A stretch of 64,000 nucleotides of DNA from Pantoea sp. 1.19 (lineage in GTDB: Bacteria > Pseudomonadota > Gammaproteobacteria > Enterobacterales > Enterobacteriaceae): positions 1-64,000 of the forward strand of contig NZ_MRBS01000007.1 in the NCBI RefSeq assembly GCF_001922585.1, written 5' to 3'. Positions 1 through 8,922 of the stretch are shown here, piece by piece. The stretch's first letter is position 1; each line of letters opens with the position of its first letter. The position numbers and the translations under genes are program-made. Below the pieces are notes generated by a model. That model had not been told where the DNA came from and did no database searches. It worked only from the letters and a program-made list of their open reading frames with translations.

Positions 1-47
1 AAGACCGGGCCTTTTGTTTTGCGCGCGGTTTGCGGCGGGCGCCCCGG

Positions 48-67
48 CCCGACGGTCGGGTTTTTTT
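48..67 (+). terminator. Rho-independent terminator
   Basis: A 5-bp GC stem (CCCGA, loop CGG, TCGGG) is followed directly by seven T residues on the plus strand. It would end a transcript entering from outside the window; the gene it serves is not visible. Confidence 0.5.
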
Positions 68-111
68 GCGTTCAGGCGCCCCGCGCGGCCGCCACCCCGA
101 CGCGCCGCGCA

Positions 112-449
112 TCAGCGCCCCTCCCCGCTATCCAGCAGCGCCGCGGGCGTATTGATATTGGCAAAAGCGGCGGGCGTATCAAACTCAACCGCCAGCCCTC
201 CGCACTGACTGAAAAAAGCCAGTACGCGCCGTTCGTTGCGCGCCAGAAAGGCGGCCAGCGGTGCGGCCAGCGTGGCGTGCAGCAGGGCGTGGGTCGGGCG
301 ATCGCGGCCGCCGGCGCGGGCCCACACGGCGCGTCGATCGCCCCTGGCCCGCTAGAGGTCCCGGGCCAGGGTCAGTGGAATGGCGGGGGCATCGCAGGCG
401 GCAAACAGATACCAGGGGCTGAGCGGATGCTGCAGGGGCGCTAACTATT
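112..449 (-). pseudogene. mobA: mobA remnant (molybdenum cofactor guanylyltransferase, C-terminal part)
   Basis: MobA attaches GMP to molybdopterin in the cytoplasm. One minus-strand frame reads the C-terminal half of the family: a WYLFAACDAPAIP segment like the family's FCPCDTPYIP, then RDRPTHALLH, NERRVLAFFSQCGG and the closing FANINTPAAL. An in-frame TAG lies just after LTLARDL, near 349-351. The frame also closes just upstream of LAPLQHPL, so the N-terminal half with the GTP-binding loop is gone. Truncation plus an internal stop make this a dead remnant. A functional copy may exist elsewhere. Confidence 0.75.
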
Positions 450-655
450 TCCCTACTTTCCTGCGGTGACGACCTGACTATCTCCAAGCCGTGCAGGATA
501 TTTTTCCGCAAATTACGCTTTTTTATACAGCAATAGACTAAAAAAGCGGTTCATGCCTGCTTAGCACAAAAATCCCAGTAATCCCCGCCCGGCTCTTTCA
601 AAATCACCAGCCGCTTAAAAGAACGTAGCTGAACAACTGCATCACGGAGTGAGTA

Positions 656-1810
656 ATGGCAAAACAGGGCACAAAGGGAAGAGGGGCGGCGCAGGCTATC
701 GTATGGGGCAGCGTGTTGTGGAGCAGCGCTGCGCTGGCAGAAGTCACCCTGCTGCAGCAGGATCGGGACAATCCCGACTGGCTTAGCCGTTTGAATCTGG
801 CGGTTGGCGGCAGTATTCGCCCGCAATTCAATAACATGACCGGCAGCGGCGATAAAGGATCGTTTAAGCGTAACGGTTTTGATGGCGGCACGCGGTTCCG
901 CTTCAGCGCCGATTACGCCCTGCGCGATGGCGTTAGCTGGATTACCTACTACGAAGTGGGGGTCAATGTCCCTAAAGTGTTTAACTGGGAGCCGCACTAC
1001 GCGCCGGGTGCCCCTAATACCACAAAACGGATGCTCTATACCGGCCTGAAGGCCGGAGAGATGGGGACACTGACCCTTGGCCAGCAGAACAGCGTTTACT
1101 ACGATGTGGTGGGGGCGAAAACCGATATCTGGGACGATGATATGCTGGGCCAGGCGCCGGGAAATGGCATCAGCGGTGACTACGACGGTTCTTACCGCGC
1201 CCGTAAGCAGATGAAGTTCAAAAACCGCTATGGTCAGACCGAGCTGTACGGGGCCTGGCTGTTTCCCGACAGCGAATACCTGCCCGGTGACGGTACGCGC
1301 TATCGGCGTAAGGGCGGCGGATCGCTGGGTGTCGACTATCACTTCTCTCCGGACCTGGTGTGGGGCATTGCGTGGAATGAGACGCGCGCGGAGATCAAGC
1401 GGCCCGCTGGCGGCGATGCCAAACGCTACGATCAGCACATTATTGGCACCGCACTGAGCTGGACGCCGGCGCAATGGACCTTTGCTGCCGGCGGCGGCTG
1501 GTATAAAAACTTCCTGAAGACGGCCAGTCATCGACCGGACAGCTACTTTGCTGGCGATGCCTGGGGCATTGAATATTTTGCCGGTTATAAGGTGCCTGTG
1601 GGGCGGGCGGCGCTGAAAAGCGTACAGCCCTATATCATGGGGGACCGACTGCAATACACCACGGGGCGTGACTATCATCGCATTGATAACGGCCTTGGGA
1701 TCACCTTTCAGTTCGACTACGGCTTTCGCGTGGATTATGAGCACGTATTTACTTCCAGCAGCGACAACCTCGGCGATATGAATCTGGTGCGTCTGCGCTA
1801 CGACTTCTGA
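656..1810 (+). CDS. outer-membrane porin-like beta-barrel protein
   Basis: 384 residues with an N-terminal signal peptide whose likely cleavage is after SSAALA (about residue 28). The rest alternates aromatic and polar residues as in a beta-barrel, and it ends in RLRYDF, the C-terminal phenylalanine used for insertion by the BAM complex. It is probably a diffusion porin of the general Gram-negative type. I do not recognise a named orthologue and the solute is unknown. The start has a good ribosome site (GGAG, 7-8 bases upstream). It stands alone between the mobA remnant and metA. Confidence 0.7.
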   Translation: MAKQGTKGRGAAQAIVWGSVLWSSAALAEVTLLQQDRDNPDWLSRLNLAVGGSIRPQFNNMTGSGDKGSFKRNGFDGGTRFRFSADYALRDGVSWITYYEVGVNVPKVFNWEPHYAPGAPNTTKRMLYTGLKAGEMGTLTLGQQNSVYYDVVGAKTDIWDDDMLGQAPGNGISGDYDGSYRARKQMKFKNRYGQTELYGAWLFPDSEYLPGDGTRYRRKGGGSLGVDYHFSPDLVWGIAWNETRAEIKRPAGGDAKRYDQHIIGTALSWTPAQWTFAAGGGWYKNFLKTASHRPDSYFAGDAWGIEYFAGYKVPVGRAALKSVQPYIMGDRLQYTTGRDYHRIDNGLGITFQFDYGFRVDYEHVFTSSSDNLGDMNLVRLRYDF

Positions 1811-1901
1811 TCGACAAGCGGCCGGCTACAGGCCGGCCGGATCGGCAGCCTGAAACATCTTCATCCATCGCCTCATCACTCGACAGCGCCGGAGATTCGG
1901 G

Positions 1902-1933
1902 GTATCTTCAGGCATCTGGATGTCTAAACGGTT
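1902..1933 (+). promoter_or_regulatory. candidate tandem MetJ boxes upstream of metA
   Basis: Adjacent 8-mers AGGCATCT (1910-1917) and GGATGTCT (1918-1925) resemble the met box AGACGTCT, with weaker 8-mers on each side. MetJ binds tandem 8-bp boxes and represses metA in E. coli. The position, 28-60 bases before the metA start, fits. Confidence 0.55.
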
Positions 1934-1960
1934 ATAGTGTTATGAGTGAGGAAGTGGGCA

Positions 1961-2890
1961 ATGCCAATCAGGGTTCCCGATGATTTACCCGCCGTGAGCT
2001 TTTTGCGCAAAGAGAACGTCTTTGTGATGACCAGCTCACGCGCCAGCACGCAGGAGATCCGTCCGCTGAAGGTGCTGGTGCTGAATCTGATGCCAAAAAA
2101 AATTGAAACGGAAAATCAGTTTCTACGGCTGCTGTCGAATTCTCCGTTACAGATCGACATCCAGCTGCTGCGCATCGATAGTCGGGAATCACGGAACACC
2201 CCCAGCGAACATTTGAACAACTTCTACTGTAACTTCGAAGATATCCAGCATGACAATTACGACGGGCTGATCGTAACCGGCGCACCGCTGGGCCTGGTTG
2301 ACTTTTGCGACGTTGCTTACTGGCCACAAATTGAAAGGGTGCTGCACTGGGCAAAAGAGCACGTGACCTCGACGCTGTTCGTCTGCTGGGCGGTGCAGGC
2401 GGCACTGAATATTCTGTACGGTATCCCCAAACAAACGCGAGAAACCAAACTGTCAGGCGTATTTGAACACACGATAAGTCATCCGCATGCGCTGCTGACG
2501 CGGGGCTTTGACGACACCTTCCTGGCACCGCATTCACGCTACGCCGATTTTCCTGCTCACCTGATTCGCCAGTATACCGATCTGGAGATCTTCGCTGAGT
2601 CGGCGGAGGGGGACGCCTACCTGTTTGCCAGCCCGGATAAGCGGATAGCCTTCGTTACCGGTCATCCCGAATATGATGCGTTCACGCTGGCGAATGAGTA
2701 TCTCCGCGATGTTGAGGCCGGACTGGCGCCGCCGGTGCCGGAAAACTACTTTCCGAACGATGATCCCCAGCGACCGCCGCGCGCCAGCTGGCGCAGTCAT
2801 GGCAATCTCCTGTTCACTAACTGGCTGAACTACTACGTTTATCAGATTACGCCGTACGATCTGCGTCAGATGAATCCAACCCTCGAGTAA
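1961..2890 (+). CDS. metA: homoserine O-succinyltransferase
   Basis: This is the first committed step of methionine synthesis, moving succinyl from succinyl-CoA to homoserine in the cytoplasm. It has 309 residues from the start [12 protein letters not shown], the same length and N-terminus as E. coli MetA. An in-frame start 15 bases upstream would add MRKWA, which the family lacks. Visible landmarks are [16 protein letters not shown], the catalytic-cysteine region [12 protein letters not shown], and FVTGHPEYD with the catalytic histidine. A strong terminator follows. Candidate MetJ boxes lie upstream. The neighbouring aceBAK operon matches the E. coli order. Confidence 0.97.
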   Translation: MPIRVPDDLPAVSFLRKENVFVMTSSRASTQEIRPLKVLVLNLMPKKIETENQFLRLLSNSPLQIDIQLLRIDSRESRNTPSEHLNNFYCNFEDIQHDNYDGLIVTGAPLGLVDFCDVAYWPQIERVLHWAKEHVTSTLFVCWAVQAALNILYGIPKQTRETKLSGVFEHTISHPHALLTRGFDDTFLAPHSRYADFPAHLIRQYTDLEIFAESAEGDAYLFASPDKRIAFVTGHPEYDAFTLANEYLRDVEAGLAPPVPENYFPNDDPQRPPRASWRSHGNLLFTNWLNYYVYQITPYDLRQMNPTLE

Positions 2891-2907
2891 AGCGACTCTC
2901 CTCCCTG

Positions 2908-2932
2908 GGGCCGCACTGGCGGCCCTTTTTTT
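2908..2932 (+). terminator. metA terminator
   Basis: A perfect 7-bp stem, GGGCCGC with GCGGCCC around an ACTG loop, is followed by seven T residues, 17 bases after the metA stop codon. Confidence 0.9.
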
Positions 2933-3022
2933 GCCTCTGTTAAATAACAAAATCGAAAACCATTATTTTGATTATAAAAATACTAATTTAATCAGTTAGT
3001 TATTTAATTTTGTTCAATTAAA

Positions 3023-3037
3023 TGGAAATAGGTTTTG
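3023..3037 (+). promoter_or_regulatory. possible IclR site in the aceB promoter region
   Basis: The left half TGGAAAT of the IclR consensus TGGAAATNATTTCCA is exact and the right half is poorly conserved. It lies in the AT-rich stretch about 115-130 bases before the aceB start. The operon context and the better copy near iclR support it, but the sequence match alone is weak. Confidence 0.35.
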
Positions 3038-3151
3038 ATTTTAATTTTTCGATCGTTATAGTGAGGATCGACAGGCGAAAAAACAGGCGATAGCGTGTTC
3101 CATGACGGATCGCGATCGCAGGGTAAGATCTTCACGATGAGGGCGGCGCCA

Positions 3152-4747
3152 ATGCAGCAGACATTAACCGATGAATTTGTTTTTAATCATGAGGATGGAA
3201 AAAAAAACCGGCAAATTCTGACCGATGATGCCGTCGCTTTTCTCCGTGAACTGGTGGTGCGCTTTGCACCAAAACGTACCGCACTGTTGGCGGAACGTAC
3301 GCTGTGCCAGCGCGAGTATGATGCGGGAAAATGCCCATCTTTCTCTTCGGAAATGGATTCCATTAAAAAAAGTGACTGGACGATACGCGGCATCCCCCGC
3401 GATCTGCAGGATCGCCGGGTCGAGATTACCGGGCCGGTGGATCGCAAAATGGTCATTAATGCACTTAATGCTAACGTCAACGTGTTCATGGCTGACTTTG
3501 AGGACTCCCTTGCACCGGAATGGGACAAATTGATCGACGGGCAGATTAATTTGCGCGATGCGGTGCGCGGCACAATCAGTTACACCAATGAGGCGGGAAA
3601 AATTTATCAGCTACAGCCGAATCCGGCGGTGCTGATCTGTCGCGTGCGCGGCCTGCATCTTCCGGAAAAGCACGTGACCTGGCGCAGTGAACCGATTCCC
3701 GGTTGCCTGTTTGACTTCGCCCTGTACTTTTTCCACAACGCGGAAGCGCTGCTGGCGAAGGGTAGCGGTCCCTATTTTTATTTGCCTAAGACGCAATCGT
3801 GGCGCGAAGCGGCCTGGTGGAGCGAAGTCTTCAGCTACGCTGAAGACCGCTTTAATATGCCGCGCGGCACCATCAAGGCCACGCTGCTGATTGAAACCCT
3901 GCCAGCGGTGTTCCAGATGGACGAGATCCTGTGGAGCCTGCGTGATCATATTGTCGGACTCAATTGTGGGCGCTGGGACTACATCTTTAGCTACATCAAA
4001 ACGCTCAGGCAGCATCCCGATCGGGTACTGCCAGATCGTCAGTCGGTGACCATGGATAAAGGTTTTCTGGATGCTTACTCACGACTGCTGATCAGAACCT
4101 GCCACCGGCGCGGCGCTTTTGCGATGGGGGGAATGGCGGCGTTTATTCCCAGCAAGGATCGCGAACGTAATGCCTGGGTACTGAATAAAGTGCGTGCGGA
4201 CAAGGAGCGTGAGGCGGCTAACGGCCATGACGGCACCTGGATTGCGCATCCCGGCCTGGCCGATACCGTGCGCGAGGTGTTCGATCAGGCGCTGGGCGAG
4301 CGGCACAACCAGCTGGATGTGCGGCGCGATGAAGATGCTCCGATTACGGCCGACATGCTGCTGGCACCCTGTGACGGTGAGCGCACCGAAGCCGGAATGC
4401 GGGCCAACATCCGCGTGGCGGTGCAATACATCGAAGCGTGGATTAGCGGAAACGGCTGCGTGCCGATTTACGGATTAATGGAAGATGCCGCCACCGCCGA
4501 GATCGCCCGTACCTCGATCTGGCAATGGATACGTCATCAAAAAACCCTGAGCAACGGTGAAGTGGTCACCGTTGCGCTATTCCGGCGCATGCTGGGCGAA
4601 GAGCTGCGGGTGATCCAGGAAGAGCTGGGCGATCAGCGGTTTAGTCAGGGACGCTTTGAGGAGGCTACCCGCCTGATGGAGCGCATCACCACCGAATCTG
4701 AACTGGTTGAATTCTTAACCCTGCCGGGTTACCGCTTACTGGCCTGA
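3152..4747 (+). CDS. aceB: malate synthase A
   Basis: Condenses acetyl-CoA with glyoxylate to malate, the second glyoxylate-shunt reaction. From MQQTLTDEF it has 531 residues, against 533 in E. coli. Conserved segments are [31 protein letters not shown] with the metal-binding acidic residues, [35 protein letters not shown] and the C-terminal LPGYRLLA. I chose this ATG because GAGGG lies about 8 bases upstream and the length fits. An in-frame ATG 15 bases earlier is possible. It is the first gene of aceBAK; aceA follows after 16 bases. Confidence 0.96.
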   Translation: MQQTLTDEFVFNHEDGKKNRQILTDDAVAFLRELVVRFAPKRTALLAERTLCQREYDAGKCPSFSSEMDSIKKSDWTIRGIPRDLQDRRVEITGPVDRKMVINALNANVNVFMADFEDSLAPEWDKLIDGQINLRDAVRGTISYTNEAGKIYQLQPNPAVLICRVRGLHLPEKHVTWRSEPIPGCLFDFALYFFHNAEALLAKGSGPYFYLPKTQSWREAAWWSEVFSYAEDRFNMPRGTIKATLLIETLPAVFQMDEILWSLRDHIVGLNCGRWDYIFSYIKTLRQHPDRVLPDRQSVTMDKGFLDAYSRLLIRTCHRRGAFAMGGMAAFIPSKDRERNAWVLNKVRADKEREAANGHDGTWIAHPGLADTVREVFDQALGERHNQLDVRRDEDAPITADMLLAPCDGERTEAGMRANIRVAVQYIEAWISGNGCVPIYGLMEDAATAEIARTSIWQWIRHQKTLSNGEVVTVALFRRMLGEELRVIQEELGDQRFSQGRFEEATRLMERITTESELVEFLTLPGYRLLA

Positions 4748-4763
4748 TAATAAGGAGCATCCC

Positions 4764-6068
4764 ATGACTTCTCGTACCCAACAAATTGAGCAGCTGCAAC
4801 AGCAGTGGCGCGATGCGCGCTGGCAGGGCATTACCCGTTCATACACGGCGGAAGAGGTCATCAAGCTGCGGGGGTCGGTCAATCCGGCCTGCACGCTGGC
4901 GCAGCGCGGTGCTGAAAAACTGTGGAGCCTGCTCAACGGCGGGGCAAAAAAAGGCTATATCAACAGCCTCGGGGCGTTGACCGGGGGGCAGGCGCTGCAG
5001 CAGGCGAAAGCCGGCGTAGAAGCGATTTATTTGTCGGGCTGGCAGGTGGCGGCGGACGCCAACCTGGCCGGCAGCATGTACCCGGATCAGTCGCTCTATC
5101 CGGTCAACTCCGTCCCGGCGGTGGTGGATCGGATCAACAACACGTTCCGCCGCGCCGATCAGATCCAGTGGGCCGGCGGTATCGATCGTGACGATCCGCG
5201 GTATATCGACTATTTTCTGCCGATCGTCGCGGATGCTGAAGCAGGATTCGGCGGGGTACTTAACGCCTTTGAGCTGATGAAGGCGATGATTACCGCGGGG
5301 GCGGCGGCGGTTCACTTTGAAGACCAGCTGGCCGCGGTGAAAAAATGCGGTCATATGGGCGGTAAAGTTCTGGTGCCGACCCAGGAAGCGATTCAAAAGC
5401 TGATCGCCGCGCGACTGGCGGCGGACGTAATGGACGTACCGACGGTGCTGATTGCCCGTACCGATGCCGATGCCGCCGATTTGCTGACCTCGGATTGCGA
5501 CCCCTACGACAGCGCGTTTGTGACCGGCGAACGCACGGCGGAAGGTTTCTTTCGCACCCGCGCCGGGATTGATCAGGCCATTAGCCGCGGTCTGGCCTAT
5601 GCGCCCTGGGCTGACGTACTGTGGTGCGAAACTTCCACGCCGGACCTGGTGCTGGCGAAACGCTTTGCCGATGCCATTCATGCGCGCTTTCCCGGTAAGC
5701 TGCTGGCCTATAACTGCTCACCGTCATTTAACTGGAAGAAAAATCTCGATGACCATACCATCGCGCACTTTCAGCAGTCGCTGGCGGAGATGGGCTATGC
5801 CTTTCAGTTCATTACCCTGGCGGGCATCCACAGCATGTGGTTCAACATGTTCGATCTGGCGCACGCTTACGCGCAGGGCGAGGGAATGCGTCACTATGTG
5901 GAAAAAGTGCAGCAGCCGGAGTTTGCCGCCCGCGATCGGGGTTATACCTTCTCCGCGCATCAGCAGGAGGTGGGTACCGGCTACTTCGACAGCGTCACGA
6001 CGATCATTCAGGGTGGCGCCTCATCGGTCACGGCGCTGACCGGGTCGACGGAGGAGCAGCAATTCTGA
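4764..6068 (+). CDS. aceA: isocitrate lyase
   Basis: Splits isocitrate into glyoxylate and succinate, letting cells grow on acetate or fatty acids without losing carbon as CO2. It has 434 residues, the same as E. coli. The signature KKCGHMGGK carries the catalytic cysteine at residue 195. Other landmarks are DADAGFGG-like [33 protein letters not shown] and [12 protein letters not shown]. The ribosome site AAGGAG precedes the ATG closely. It is the second gene of the aceBAK operon. Confidence 0.97.
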   Translation: MTSRTQQIEQLQQQWRDARWQGITRSYTAEEVIKLRGSVNPACTLAQRGAEKLWSLLNGGAKKGYINSLGALTGGQALQQAKAGVEAIYLSGWQVAADANLAGSMYPDQSLYPVNSVPAVVDRINNTFRRADQIQWAGGIDRDDPRYIDYFLPIVADAEAGFGGVLNAFELMKAMITAGAAAVHFEDQLAAVKKCGHMGGKVLVPTQEAIQKLIAARLAADVMDVPTVLIARTDADAADLLTSDCDPYDSAFVTGERTAEGFFRTRAGIDQAISRGLAYAPWADVLWCETSTPDLVLAKRFADAIHARFPGKLLAYNCSPSFNWKKNLDDHTIAHFQQSLAEMGYAFQFITLAGIHSMWFNMFDLAHAYAQGEGMRHYVEKVQQPEFAARDRGYTFSAHQQEVGTGYFDSVTTIIQGGASSVTALTGSTEEQQF

Positions 6069-6089
6069 TCGCCCGTCCGGGCCATCCGA

Positions 6090-6115
6090 CCCTCCCGCCG
6101 CTATCGGTGGGAGGG
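6090..6115 (+). other. long hairpin between aceA and aceK
   Basis: A 10-bp stem (CCCTCCCGCC with GGTGGGAGGG, one G-T pair) with a 6-base loop lies between aceA and aceK. It has no T tract. In E. coli the aceA-aceK spacer also folds, and aceK is expressed far less than aceA. This hairpin probably plays the same role by stabilising upstream mRNA or hindering readthrough. Confidence 0.6.
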
Positions 6116-6152
6116 CATCCGTCACCGTTGCGTTCGATCGGGAGATTATCCG

Positions 6153-7898
6153 ATGCCCCCTCTGGAATCGCTGATAGCGCACACCATTCTGCAGGGCTTT
6201 GACGCCCAGTATGGTCGCTTCCTGGAGATCACCGCCGGGGCGCAGCAACGTTTTGAACAGGCTGACTGGCCGGCAGTGCAGCAGGCGATGAAAGCCCGTA
6301 TCCATCTCTACGATCATCACGTCGGGCTGGTTGTGGAACAGTTGCGCTGCATGACCGGCGGCCGGCAAACCGATCCGGCGCTGCTGGCGCGGATTAAAAG
6401 CCTGTATACCGGGATGCTGGCCGAATACCCGCGCTTCGAAATTGCCGAAAGCTTTTTCAACTCGGTCTACTGCCGGTTATTTAATCATCAGGCTCTCACC
6501 CCGGAGCGGCTGTTTATCTTCAGCGCCCAGCCGGAGCGCCGCTTCAAATCGTTCCCTCGTCCGCTGGCGCGGCGCTTTACGCCAGGCGACAAGGGGTGGC
6601 CGGCGATGCTCTCCCGGATGCTGACCGAGCTGCCGCTGCGCCTGCCGTGGCAAAACGTCGCGCGCGATGCCGACTACATTTACGCCCACCTGCAGGAAAA
6701 CTTTGCCGCCGACCAGCTGGCCGCGGGATATTTGCAGGTGGCGAATGAGCTGTTTTATCGGAACAAAGCCGCCTGGCTGGTGGGCAAGCTGTGCCTGCCG
6801 TCCGGCGTATTTGCGTTTCTCCTGCCGATCCACCGTAGCGATGAGGGGGAGCTGGTGGTCGATACCTGCCTGACCCGGCGGCGCGAAGCCAGCATTGTCT
6901 TCGGCTTTGCCCGCTCCTACTTCATGGTCTATGCTCCGCTGCCGGCGGCGCTGGTCGAGTGGCTACGCGAGATCCTGCCGGGTAAAAGCACTGCCGAGCT
7001 GTACATGGCGATCGGCTGTCAAAAGCACGGTAAAACCGAAAGCTATCGCGAATTTCTACACTATATACGCCAGACGGATGAGCCGTATGTCATTGCTCCG
7101 GGCGTCAAAGGGATGGTCATGCTGGTGTTCACGCTACCGGGATTCGATCGGGTGTTTAAAGTGATCAAAGATCGTTTTGCGCCGCAGAAAGAGGTGACGG
7201 CAGAGCGGGTGCGCGAATGCTATCAGCTGGTCAAAGAGCATGATCGGGTTGGGCGCATGGCCGATACCCAGGAGTTTGAAAACTTTGCGCTGGAAAAGGC
7301 GCGAATCAGCCCGGCGCTGCTGGCCGATCTGCTGCGGGAAGTGCCGGAGAAGCTAAGCGAGCGTGACGGTATGCTGATCATCAGCCACCTCTACCTGGAG
7401 CGGCGGATGACCCCGCTCAACATCTGGCTGGCCCGGGCGAACGACCGGGAACGGCGTGAGGCGATCGAAGAGTACGGCAACGCCATCCGTCAGCTGGCGG
7501 CGGCAAATATTTTTCCCGGCGATATGCTGTACAAAAACTTCGGTGTCACCCGTCACGGGCGGGTGGTGTTTTACGACTACGATGAAATCAGCTATATGAC
7601 TGAGATGTGCTTTCGCGATATCCCTGCCGCCCGCTATCCGGAGGACGAACTCAGTCACGACCCCTGGTACAGCGTCTCACCGCAGGATGTTTTCCCGGAG
7701 GAGTTCCGCCACTACCTGTGCGCCGATCCGGCCATTGCGGCGCTGTTTGATGAGATGCACGGTGAACTGTTTCAGGCCAGCTACTGGCGCGGGCTGCAGC
7801 AGCGCATTCGCGATGGACACATTGAAGACGTCTATGCCTACCGGCGGCGGCAGCGCTTCTGCGTACGCTTTGCCGCCGCCACCGCGCGTCCGGCTTAG
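6153..7898 (+). CDS. aceK: isocitrate dehydrogenase kinase/phosphatase
   Basis: Bifunctional enzyme that phosphorylates isocitrate dehydrogenase to switch it off, sending isocitrate into the glyoxylate shunt, and removes the phosphate again. It has 581 residues against 578 in E. coli. The kinase fold shows [14 protein letters not shown] with the ATP-binding lysine, MTPLNIWL, and the catalytic segment [18 protein letters not shown]. The start follows a GGGAG ribosome site. The stop overlaps the end of convergent iclR by 4 bases. Confidence 0.96.
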   Translation: MPPLESLIAHTILQGFDAQYGRFLEITAGAQQRFEQADWPAVQQAMKARIHLYDHHVGLVVEQLRCMTGGRQTDPALLARIKSLYTGMLAEYPRFEIAESFFNSVYCRLFNHQALTPERLFIFSAQPERRFKSFPRPLARRFTPGDKGWPAMLSRMLTELPLRLPWQNVARDADYIYAHLQENFAADQLAAGYLQVANELFYRNKAAWLVGKLCLPSGVFAFLLPIHRSDEGELVVDTCLTRRREASIVFGFARSYFMVYAPLPAALVEWLREILPGKSTAELYMAIGCQKHGKTESYREFLHYIRQTDEPYVIAPGVKGMVMLVFTLPGFDRVFKVIKDRFAPQKEVTAERVRECYQLVKEHDRVGRMADTQEFENFALEKARISPALLADLLREVPEKLSERDGMLIISHLYLERRMTPLNIWLARANDRERREAIEEYGNAIRQLAAANIFPGDMLYKNFGVTRHGRVVFYDYDEISYMTEMCFRDIPAARYPEDELSHDPWYSVSPQDVFPEEFRHYLCADPAIAALFDEMHGELFQASYWRGLQQRIRDGHIEDVYAYRRRQRFCVRFAAATARPA

Positions 7899-8728
7899 CG
7901 TCCGCCGCCGTATTCGCGGGTGATCTCTTTGGCGGCCTTAATCACCAGCGCCCCCAGCTCGGTTACCCGGTCGTCGGTAATGCGCGACAGCGGGCCGGAG
8001 ATGGAAATCGCAGCGAAGGGCTGGTGGTGTTCGTCATAAATACAGGCGGCGACGCAGCGCAGGCCGAGGGCGTGCTCCTCATCATCAAATGAAAAGCCTG
8101 CCTTGCGGATTTGTGCCAGATTCTCCTTCAGGCCCTGCGGAGCCATCAGCGTTCGTGGCGTGTAGTGATGCAGTCCCTTGCGATGCAGCAGCTCGCTGAC
8201 CTGCTCATCGTTCAGGTTGGCGAGAAAGGCTTTGCCGGCTCCGGAGGCGTGCATCGGCAGTTTGCCGCCAATCGGCGCCGACATGCGCATCAGCTGGGTA
8301 CACTGCACCTGATCGATGATCACCGCCTGGTGATCGCTCAAATCCAGCACCGCCAGATTCACCGTTTCGCCAGAATCCTCCATCAGCTTGCGCAGCATCG
8401 GGTGCACCATCGCCAGCAGGTTGCGGCTCTGCAGAAAGCTGCTGCCAACCACAAAAGCGTGGGCGCCGATGGTCCAGTAGCCGAGGTCGCCCACCTGACG
8501 TACAAAGCCTTGCTGCTGCATGGTGGTCAGCAGACGATGCGTGGTGGAGTTCGGTAAACCAGCCTGCTGGGCCAGCTCGGTCAGCGCCACGCTGCCGTGC
8601 GATTCGGCAATCAGCTCCAGCAGCGTCAGGCCGCGGGTCAGCGACTGCACTTGGCCGGTGGGCACGGCGCTTTTATCGGCGGCGGCGCGGGGTTTTTTAC
8701 CGCGTTTGGCGGGAGCGGGGGTAGCCAT
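7895..8728 (-). CDS. iclR: acetate operon repressor IclR
   Basis: Represses aceBAK; glyoxylate and pyruvate are its known ligands. It has 277 residues from [10 protein letters not shown] (274 in E. coli), beginning with a basic Ala/Pro tail typical of IclR. An HTH follows around [20 protein letters not shown] (about residues 50-70), then the effector domain with [22 protein letters not shown] and [19 protein letters not shown]. The start is set by GGAG 7-8 bases upstream; a longer in-frame start adding seven residues is less likely. The gene is convergent with aceK and divergent from metH. A good IclR-type site lies in its own promoter region. Confidence 0.95.
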   Translation of the reverse strand: MATPAPAKRGKKPRAAADKSAVPTGQVQSLTRGLTLLELIAESHGSVALTELAQQAGLPNSTTHRLLTTMQQQGFVRQVGDLGYWTIGAHAFVVGSSFLQSRNLLAMVHPMLRKLMEDSGETVNLAVLDLSDHQAVIIDQVQCTQLMRMSAPIGGKLPMHASGAGKAFLANLNDEQVSELLHRKGLHHYTPRTLMAPQGLKENLAQIRKAGFSFDDEEHALGLRCVAACIYDEHHQPFAAISISGPLSRITDDRVTELGALVIKAAKEITREYGGGR

Positions 8729-8753
8729 ACGAACTCCTGTAAATTTCACTATA

Positions 8754-8768
8754 TGGAAATCATTTTCG
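8754..8768. promoter_or_regulatory. IclR operator (autoregulation)
   Basis: TGGAAATCATTTTCG matches the IclR consensus TGGAAATNATTTCCA at 12 of 14 defined positions. It lies 26-40 bases upstream of the iclR start. IclR represses its own gene in E. coli, so this is a likely autoregulatory site. Confidence 0.6.
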
Positions 8769-8827
8769 TTTTATTGGCGCACAATGCAACTGCTGTGAGT
8801 CTGGTCGGATCTGTCGGCTAACTGGCC

Positions 8828-8840
8828 TGAAGATGTCTCA
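8828..8840 (+). promoter_or_regulatory. candidate MetR site upstream of metH
   Basis: TGAAGATGTCTCA matches the MetR pattern TGAA-N5-TTCA except for one base in the right half. It lies about 83-95 bases before metH, a gene activated by MetR in E. coli. The internal AGATGTCT also looks like a single MetJ box, but MetJ needs tandem boxes and a neighbour is not clear. Confidence 0.4.
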
Positions 8841-8922
8841 GCATGGTTAGCTTTTACCCACGCAGAAGATATGCCAGTATGTCCTGCTGGCAGCGTGCCA
8901 GCGGACGCAGGAAGGGATTGAC

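Noticed and set aside
551-1744. 397-residue minus-strand open frame opposite the porin
   Set aside because: It is the antisense shadow of the porin gene; its translation matches nothing known and the plus strand has a signal peptide, ribosome site and porin ending.
8831-8838. MetJ control of metH
   Set aside because: A single AGATGTCT is present without a good adjacent box; the overlapping MetR-like pattern is a better explanation.
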